A stretch of DNA of 64,000 nt. It comes from Dryocosmus kuriphilus (Eukaryota; Arthropoda; Insecta; Hymenoptera; Cynipidae). Below the pieces are notes generated by a model. That model searched no databases. It was not told the origin of the DNA and saw nothing but the letters and a program-made list of their open reading frames with translations. Both the position numbers and the translations under genes were made by a program. Where the stretch lies: assembly GCA_038277395.1 (NCBI GenBank), contig CM076197.1:72201348-72265347 (forward strand), read 5' to 3'. This document shows, one piece after another, positions 57,586 through 64,000 of the stretch (the stretch's first letter is position 1; every line of letters starts with the position of its first letter).

Positions 57586-57762
57586 TTAACGCAGAAAAAT
57601 ATTTGACACGAATTGAAGATATCGTTTCATTAACATAAACATACTTTCAAATGAAAAAAAATTATTTGATCTTAAAGAATGACGCAGTTCCTATTTTTTT
57701 TTTTGAAGAAATTATTTTCGTGCCGAATTTTATTTTCTAGAATTTTACGGTGTATGACTTAA

Positions 57763-59510
57763 GGGTATGTGACACACTAAAATGCATATACACGGTGTCC
57801 CATTTTAATCTATCACCCCAAATATATTCTAAAATACTTTATCTATGAAAAAATGGTTCGGACAAAGTTAACCAGGACCGAGGGGGACAGAGGACTGTAC
57901 CATCAATTTTAACCTTGAGGTCAACTTTGAAGGTCATTTGAGGGTCAAGATGACTTTTTAAAATGGAAACCCCTATTTTTGACTCCGGATTTGAAAAGAG
58001 CGGAAAATTTTACGTCAAAAATGTCTTATGAGAGATTTGCTTTTGTGACCTTAGAAAGGTCAAATATCAAGGTAAAGTGTGTAAAAACGGTCATATGCTC
58101 TTTTTTTGAATTAATTGGTTTTCTGAGAATAGCAAACGTTCAAGATGCTTTTAACAAGTCGATATAATGTAAACGTGTGAACCACCTTGACCATCTTGAC
58201 CTGCAGGTAAATTGTCAAGGTCATTTAAAGGTTAAAAGTCAAAAAAGTCTTTTTAAGAGAAGTCAAATGAAGGGCAACTGTTTAAAAAGCTCTTAGAACC
58301 TTACTTTTAGCGTTACCCGGAAACAACGACGTGGGCGTAGTAAATTCTGTTTCCTTTGGGGTGCTTGTTTACCGTGAGTCCCCTTGCCTCTCACATTTGG
58401 GGTGAGCATTGAGCATTCGTTTGGTTCTTGATTTCAACTATTTTCGTGACGATATTCACTTCATTCTCCGCTTCTTTTTCCGTTGAGAAAACTAGTCGCA
58501 TGTAGTGTTCTTTTCTTTCGATAATCGAACTTTTTCTGATTATCCATTTTGTTTTCATAATACATATGAGAAAAGGTTTTGCTATAGTTTTTGAAACATT
58601 GAATGCGTTTCTCGATTTTCTTATGTTTCTTCATAGTGCGTGTAAGCATTCATTTGTTTTGGCATTTCAACTGTTTTAGCGACGACGCTCACTTCATTCT
58701 CCGCTTTTTTATTCCGTTGAGAAAACTAGTTGCATTTAGGGTTCTTTTCTTTCGATAATCGAACTTTTTCTAAGAGCTTTTTAAACAGTTGCCCTTCATT
58801 TGACTTCTCTTGAAAAGACTTTTTTTGACTTTTAACCTTTAAATGACCTTGACAATTTACCTGCAGGTCAAGATGGTCAAGGTGGTTCACATTTTTACAT
58901 TCTATCGACTTGTTAAAAGCATCTTCAACGTTTGCTATTCTCAGAAAACCAATTCATTTAAAAAAAGAGCATATGACCGTTTTTAGACACTTTACCTTGA
59001 TATTTGACCTTTCTAAGGTCACAAAAGCAAATTTCTCAGAAGACATTTTTGACGTAAAATTTTTCATTCTTTTCAAATCCGGAGTCAAAAATGGGGGTTT
59101 CCATTTTAAAAAGTCATCTTGACCCTCAAATTACCTTCAAAATTGACCTCAAGGTCAAAATTGATGGTACAGTCTTCTGTCCCCCTCGGTCCTGGTTAAC
59201 CTTTGTACGAACCATTTTTTCGTAGATAAAATATTTTAGAAGATATTTGGAGTGATAGATTAAAATGGGACACCGTGTATTACCGACCTCAATTTTCTGG
59301 GTTTATGAATTTTTTCTTTGAACCTAAGAACTTTTTTTCGTAAATAATATATCGCACTGAAACTTTGGAAAATGCATTGTAAGACAATAAACTACGTTTA
59401 CGTTTATATCTGATATTTTACTTACGAAAAAGTCCTTAGGTTCAAGAAAAAATTGATCAACCCAGAAAATTGAGGTCGGTAATATAGGTACTTTGGTGTG
59501 TCACATGCCC
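57763..59510. mobile_element. Second TTAA-flanked element, split by a nested foldback
   Basis: Ends GGGTATGTGACACAC and GTGTGTCACATGCCC with TTAA at 57759-57762 and 59511-59514. It is the same family as 56560-57585, with shared internal blocks (ACCTCAATTTT, CACTGAAACTTTGG). Nearly all its interior is at 59280-59510 because a second element entered 28 bp from the left end. Confidence 0.7.
57791..59277. mobile_element. Nested TA-flanked foldback, 1487 bp
   Basis: Starts CACGGTGTCCCATTTTAATC and ends with its complement. TA flanks both sides (57789-57790, 59278-59279). The arms are about 500 bp (57791-58296, 58760-59277). The loop contains two direct copies of a block with TCATTCTCCGCTT, CCGTTGAGAAAACTAGT and TCGATAATCGAACTTTTTCT (about 58460-58540 and 58690-58775). 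The TA duplication suggests mobilisation by a Tc1/mariner-type enzyme; none is encoded. Confidence 0.75.
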
Positions 59511-59514
59511 TTAA

Positions 59515-61404
59515 CTGTGATGATTTAAAAGTTTTAATGGGTGTAGAAGTAGCTGTGCTCATTACACATTGTTCAATTTCAAACGCTATTAATTTAAAAC
59601 TGTCTAAGAATAAAGCTTCAGTGAGGAATTACTTAATTTGCACGGTTCTCAATTAAAATGATAACATTTTTTTACGTCTTTAATTTCAATTTCGAAAGTT
59701 TCAATGTGATAAAGTTTCAATGTGTAAAATTGAAACTAAAAATAAGCAGCAAACTACCATGAGAAAAAGGGAAAAAAGTCTATTAAATCGCATTTTTCTT
59801 CCAAAACCCAAAAAATCGCACGATCCGCGGCCGATATTCGAAACCCCTTTCCTCAGGCACCATGTACTTCCTGTCTGTAAAATTGAGTTATAGAAGCAAA
59901 CTGAATCACCTCATGCACTATTTCATTATGTAACGTTATATCATTATAATCAGCGAAACTCATAACCTCTACAACGTAAGTCATTACAGAACTAATGGAC
60001 CGGTGCTGCAATAACCTGATAGCATCATCGTCAACATACAATCTACAGCCTCCTATAAATATATGTTACAAATTCATATATATCAAGTAACGCTACAGAC
60101 ATACTTCTTCTATATAAATTAACTCTAAACTAACCCATTACTGTGAAATATTTGTGCACATAAATAGAAACTGATTCCAGAAATATATGTCACTGAATCA
60201 ATACTATATATGCATATTGGATCCGTTGCTCTTTTGATAGAAATTACCTTCACTCCAGTTATGTTTGGCTTAATGCACTTTCAAGAAGTAAAAGTTGGCA
60301 ACATTTGGTGGATTGTTGGCACGTTTTCGTGTATGGCCGACATTAGGGAGATATTCGATACCACAGAGTAGAAATCTATCGATGCGATTAAACTAGTGGT
60401 TCGTGGAATGGCGTGAGGTGAACACAAAGAGGGAGACGGGGAGAATAAGGCCTTAAGGTCGTTTAGATGTCACTGCATAACGGCAGCCATTAAGATAACG
60501 TGGTCGGGGTGATTAGCTGGGCTAATTACCGCGAGATGAAGTCATGTCTGCACCTACATCCTGCATTTGGTGGCAAACAACAGTCTCCATCATATCCAAG
60601 ATCTTCCAACCGGGCCCTTAATTCAAGGATCATCTCCAATTCCAAAATCGATTTCCCCTCAAATGTGGGGACCATTCCGATGGCCTCTACTCTAAAGCAT
60701 ATCTGCTTACGCTTTTCACCCTCCTCTATTTCCAAACCTCCGTGTCTCCACTACATCTGTACTATAATTAAGATCTGCCAATTATTCGCTGGAGATTGTC
60801 AAAAGCCGTAACCATTCTCTCCTAATGGCCAGTTTCAAGCTAGATATAAATTCCAATTTAGTTCAGTTACCTTATTCTTGAAACTATTAGCAGTTTAGAA
60901 GTTAATTGATGGTTAAAAGAGAGTTAAAGGACCACTCAAGAACAACCACAATTCAATTAATTATAATTTATTTAGGTTCAACTAATTCAAAAAGAATTTA
61001 GAAAATGGATGAAGGAGTGAAACATTCTGAATTAGAACAATTTCACTTTTGAAAGTATACGAGTCGCAAGTTGCAATTGCTTTCATTCCTTCCAATTCAG
61101 CTTTCCAATATGCCATGGAAATTACAATATCCGGGGATTTTTCCAAACTACGCTGTGTGCAAGGAATATTGTCTTAAAAGTATTGAAAAAATTATATGTA
61201 TAAGGAAATAGTATGATCAACTGAAAATTTATTATAGAAAATATATTATAGATAGTAATTGTACACGAAAACAGAAGCAATAAAAAATAAATAAACTTAT
61301 GACATATACGATAAAAATATATCTAAAAAATATAGGTAATCTTGAATTAAATCAGGCCGGTATCAATTCTACATAAATAACCTCTACACAGAAACCCTCT
61401 ACAC
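59515..61404. other. Gene-free stretch
   Basis: No structured repeat recognised. 60380-60830 is GC-richer and carries overlapping frames on both strands (60500-60811 plus, 60526-60735 minus) without recognisable motifs. Confidence 0.4.
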
Positions 61405-61640
61405 AAAGTAAAAATATTTTCAGGCTAAAATTAACTCGAGATGATTACATTTTATACGAGAATATTCTGTAAAAGTCAATTTAATTATTTCAAATCATTT
61501 CATTATAACAAAGCTCTTCATAAATAAATTTTACCCAGCGAAACTTTACGGAAAGCAATGCAAACCCGAGTGCAAAACAATTGAAAAAGCATTGCTTCAT
61601 GCAGAATTTCGTCGCATAAAATTTCTTTGTATGGACTGTT
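61405..61640. repeat. Dispersed repeat R2, copy 2
   Basis: Direct-orientation relative of 56290-56530. Confidence 0.65.
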
Positions 61641-61665
61641 TAAAATTGAGAAGTTGCAAAAGCGA

Positions 61666-61690
61666 CAGTACAGTACAGTACAGTACAGTA
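61666..61690. repeat. (CAGTA)n microsatellite
   Basis: Five pentanucleotide units. Confidence 0.95.
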
Positions 61691-62460
61691 AGGTTCTAAA
61701 AATATTAGTAATACAATAATAATTTTGTGCGAAGTTTCCCCTCGCAGAATTGTACGGTGTAGGAATTAATTGTGAGCAACTTAAATTAAAATATAGATAA
61801 TTGTAAAATATTACCTAGAATTAAATGAGCCGAGTTTATTTGTCTAGAATCAACACCGATATACCCGATACACTCTAGTGATAAAAAAATCTTTATAATT
61901 TTTTCAATAGTCAAAGAAACCATTTTTGGCACGACTCGAAAAGAAATCAATCTAGGTTCTAATAAATCTTTATTTTACAATTTTCACCATTACTTTCTCA
62001 ATGCTCGAGCCAATAAATTCATTCATTTCCTACGATTATTAGAAGTAATAAAACGTTCAGCTTAAGAAAAAAGTTTTCCGCAATTAAAACTTCATGTTTA
62101 TCCCAGTTTCACTCATCTAAAGAATCCATCCTGGAAACAACTTTTATCGATTCCAAGTTGTTACTTTTTTTCTATAACTTGTCGAAAAGACGCGACTGAA
62201 GTACTAAAATAAGTCGTGCAGTTGATTTCCCAAGATGAAACCAACTCCCTGACTTTTCTGATATTTCCGAGGATGGTCTATTAAATTCGACTTATTATTT
62301 TTTTTTAGATTTTCAACTCAAAGTTTTTTGTATCAAGTAACTGTGAGCTTTTAAAAAAGTAATTAATAAGAGTCTTAAGCGGAGAGGAAATTTATCTGGT
62401 GTTCTCCACTAATGCACTAAAACTTGCCTTTCAGATTGCGGAGTGGGAGAGTGTGAAGAG
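61691..62460. other. Sequence upstream of the secreted-peptide gene
   Basis: AT-rich, with no gene or repeat recognised. It is the presumptive upstream region of the gene at 62529. Confidence 0.4.
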
Positions 62461-62463
62461 CAA

Positions 62464-62469
62464 TATAAA
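62464..62469 (+). promoter_or_regulatory. TATA box candidate
   Basis: TATAAA lies 65 bp before the ATG at 62529, leaving room for a start site near 62495. A second TATAAAA at about 62513 is too close to the ATG. Confidence 0.4.
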
Positions 62470-62528
62470 GTGCAACGTAATTGAAGAGATGGGCGCAAAA
62501 GGCATTTGTGATATAAAAAGATTTCAAC

Positions 62529-63057
62529 ATGGGCTCTATTGAAATTCTTATCACGTGTTTCTTACATTACGTTTCTTTTATTCGCATTCAAACTGACGAG
62601 CTGTCGTACAAATCAACAACCTTGGATAGAAGAAGTAAGCAATCCTAATTCATGTCTGTACATTTTCCTTTAAAATATTCTGCTCTTTTTCCATTTTTGT
62701 GAAAGAAAATCCAATAATATTGTAACTTTATATTTTCCGTACAAAGGAAACTTTACGGCTTTGATAACAGAAAAGAAAAGAAAGTAAAGTATATTCTTGG
62801 AACTTAAATAAACTACTCACATATTTTATTTTTGTATTTGAGGTATTATTAAAATTTTATATTTAAAAATACGGACAATATGAAAAGCGTAAAAAATATA
62901 CTTTTCATTTTCAGTATCGTGCTCAGAAGAAAAAACTAAACAAATTGACTACAGTGGAAAATGCTTCGGAGTGATTGGGGAGGTTCTAAACATTGAAGTA
63001 GTTTTGTGTACGAAAATTTCATTCGGATGTATTGATTTCCCAAGCACAGAGGTTTGA
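62529..63057 (+). CDS. Small secreted cysteine-containing peptide, two exons
   Basis: Exon 1 (62529-62634) starts MGSIEILITCFLHYVSF, a hydrophobic signal-peptide-like stretch, then IQTDELSYKSTTLDRR. It ends at a consensus donor, GAA|GTAAGC. Exon 2 starts at 62915 after TTTTCATTTTCAG and continues ISCSEEKTKQIDYSGKCFGV, with four cysteines at residues 38, 52, 67 and 74 (LCTK, FGCID). A TGA at 63055-63057 gives 82 residues. Alternatively GAG|GTTTGA at 63051 is a weak donor and further exons follow. DYSGKCFGVIGE with the later Cys pair resembles the first half of a single von Willebrand factor C (Vago-like) domain, but the second half is absent. The Tc1 element lies 160 bp downstream. Confidence 0.5.
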
Positions 63058-63179
63058 TCTTGACTTTGAATTAAAAATTTCAAATAATATTTTAATTAAA
63101 AAGTAGCTGAGAGATTGTGTAGTGAAACACCGAGAATCCTTATGAGCATATATTTGTAAACAATTAAGAAAAATCCAAC

Positions 63180-63212
63180 GTTTCGAAGACTTTGAATGTC
63201 TTCTTCTTCAAG
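63180..63212 (-). other. Hammerhead-like hairpin remnant
   Basis: On the minus strand, CTTGAAGAA is followed by GAAGAC, a 7-nt loop, GTCTTC and GAAAC. This has the CTGANGA / stem II / GAAAC layout but an altered first core segment. Related layouts occur at 31.8, 34.2, 46.3 and 52.4 kb. Confidence 0.4.
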
Positions 63213-63218
63213 GACTTA

Positions 63219-64000
63219 CAGTCTGTTCCACAAGAAAGAATACGCGTTTTCTCGAAAAGTTTTCAAGATTTTTGTTCGTTTCTTTTTTGGCCTGACTGTA
63301 CGTTTCAAGGGCAAGAGCGGAACCGCCGATTTGGTTCAGTCTCGTTCGAAGAGTCCGATAGTGAACAAGTTTGCGCAATGAGTGCAGTATACGCTAAACG
63401 GTTCGAAGCTGTGTTTTTGTGCAGCAATGCACACGGACCAAAACTTTCATACTCAGATGCTGCTAAAGTGCTTAAAAAGTCTAAGTACTTCGTGCAAAAG
63501 TGGGTGGAGCGGTATAGGGACACAAAAGCTGTTGACGATCTTCCAGGAAAAGGAGAAACGCGAGCAACGTCCAGCAAGGAGGATAAGGGGATCATCGCAC
63601 TATTCAAGCGCAACCCCACTCTACGGCTGCGCGAAGCCAAGGCTAAGCTAGCGGAGAAGGGATTAGACGTTAGTATAAACACCATAAGACGCAGATTAGC
63701 TGAGACAAACATGCAGTACCGTAGCACGAGGCAGAAACCCCTGCTCTCAGAAGTGCACATGCAAAAACGGCTGTCATGGGCTATGGAAAATAATGATCGC
63801 GATTGGTCAAATGTGATTTTTTCCGACGAAGCATCCTTTTGGGCATGGGTTCCAATAAAACGTGCCTGGTCAGGCAAAGGTGAGCGGTTCCTCCAGCGAA
63901 CTGTTAAACACCCAGTAAAGATCCATGTTTGGGGATGCTTCTCACAGCGCGGTTTTGGCTGCTTAGAGCTGTTCACTGAGAACCTGAACGCGGAAAAAAT
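63219..64000 (+). mobile_element. Tc1-like transposon, 5' part
   Basis: A TA (63217-63218) precedes CAGTCTGTTCCACAAGAAAG, a Tc1-type terminal start, and a transposase frame follows. The right end is outside the window. Confidence 0.7.
63378..64000 (+). CDS. Tc1-like transposase, open to the window edge
   Basis: ATG at 63378 starts MSAVYAKRFEAVFLCSN. The frame is open to the last base (about 207 codons) with no stop or shift. Paired helix-turn-helix DNA-binding regions are visible: SYSDAAKVLKKSKYFVQKWV, then LRLREAKAKLAEKGLDVSIN and TIRRRLAETNMQYR. The catalytic part begins VIFSDEASFWAW (first Asp), followed by KIHVWGCFSQRGFG and ELFTENLN. The second Asp and the Glu of DD34E should lie beyond 64000. 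A 223-codon frame on the opposite strand (63305-63976) is its shadow. The intact frame and GC-richer codons suggest a young copy. Confidence 0.92.
   Translation, partial: MSAVYAKRFEAVFLCSNAHGPKLSYSDAAKVLKKSKYFVQKWVERYRDTKAVDDLPGKGETRATSSKEDKGIIALFKRNPTLRLREAKAKLAEKGLDVSINTIRRRLAETNMQYRSTRQKPLLSEVHMQKRLSWAMENNDRDWSNVIFSDEASFWAWVPIKRAWSGKGERFLQRTVKHPVKIHVWGCFSQRGFGCLELFTENLNAEK

Overview
The window looks like repeat-dominated nuclear DNA from an arthropod, most likely an insect. It is strongly AT-rich, has eukaryotic splice signals, and carries irritans-type mariner, Tc1, DIRS-like, non-LTR, tRNA-derived SINE, PIF/Harbinger-like and piggyBac-like elements. There is no sign of operons, ribosome binding sites or prokaryotic genes. 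The species cannot be named from the sequence. All repeat matches, frames and splice sites below were read by eye, without alignment software or database searches.

Host genes are scarce. The best candidate is a two-exon gene at 62529-63057 for a small secreted cysteine-containing peptide. Two short candidate terminal exons (1173-1399 and 7269-7384) sit behind related intron sequence. Everything else that codes is, or was, transposon-borne.

Layout. 1-7.4 kb: a poly-C tract, a small MITE, terminal exon A, a large inverted pair (1340-1645 / 6617-6910) enclosing a head-to-head palindrome of a transposon-type gene and about 185-bp tandem repeats, then exon B. 7.4-16.9 kb: mostly gene-free, with a 2.5-kb foldback (11293-13772) and nested inverted repeats (15255-16870). 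19.3-20.5 kb: a foldback split by a SINE. 22.8-25.4 kb: a terminal-inverted-repeat element carrying a broken zinc-binding gene of unknown function. 26.1-26.8 kb: a MITE with TTA target duplication and two poly-G tracts. 28.1-30.7 kb: piggyBac-like MITE, mariner and a 77-bp satellite. 31.8-34.3 kb: a palindromic element split by an internally deleted LINE. 35.8-43.7 kb: a large DNA element with about 1.7-kb inverted arms and an intron-containing DUF7869-like gene; its right arm is split by a 2-kb repeat. 46.2-52.5 kb: a second palindromic element split by a DIRS-like retrotransposon with gag, RT/RNase H/methylase-like and tyrosine recombinase regions. 56.5-59.5 kb: TTAA-flanked foldbacks, one split by a TA-flanked foldback. 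62.5-64 kb: the secreted-peptide gene, a hammerhead-like hairpin and the 5' part of a Tc1 element that is open to the window edge.

Two themes stand out. First, several elements inserted into one arm or the centre of a palindrome, so the other arm (or a sibling copy) preserves the empty site and gives the insertion mechanism. Second, two elements with long inverted arms carry conserved genes of unknown function (DUF7869-like at 37.8-39.8 kb, CxxC-rich at 23.2-25.1 kb), which makes them the best candidates for little-described DNA transposon families.
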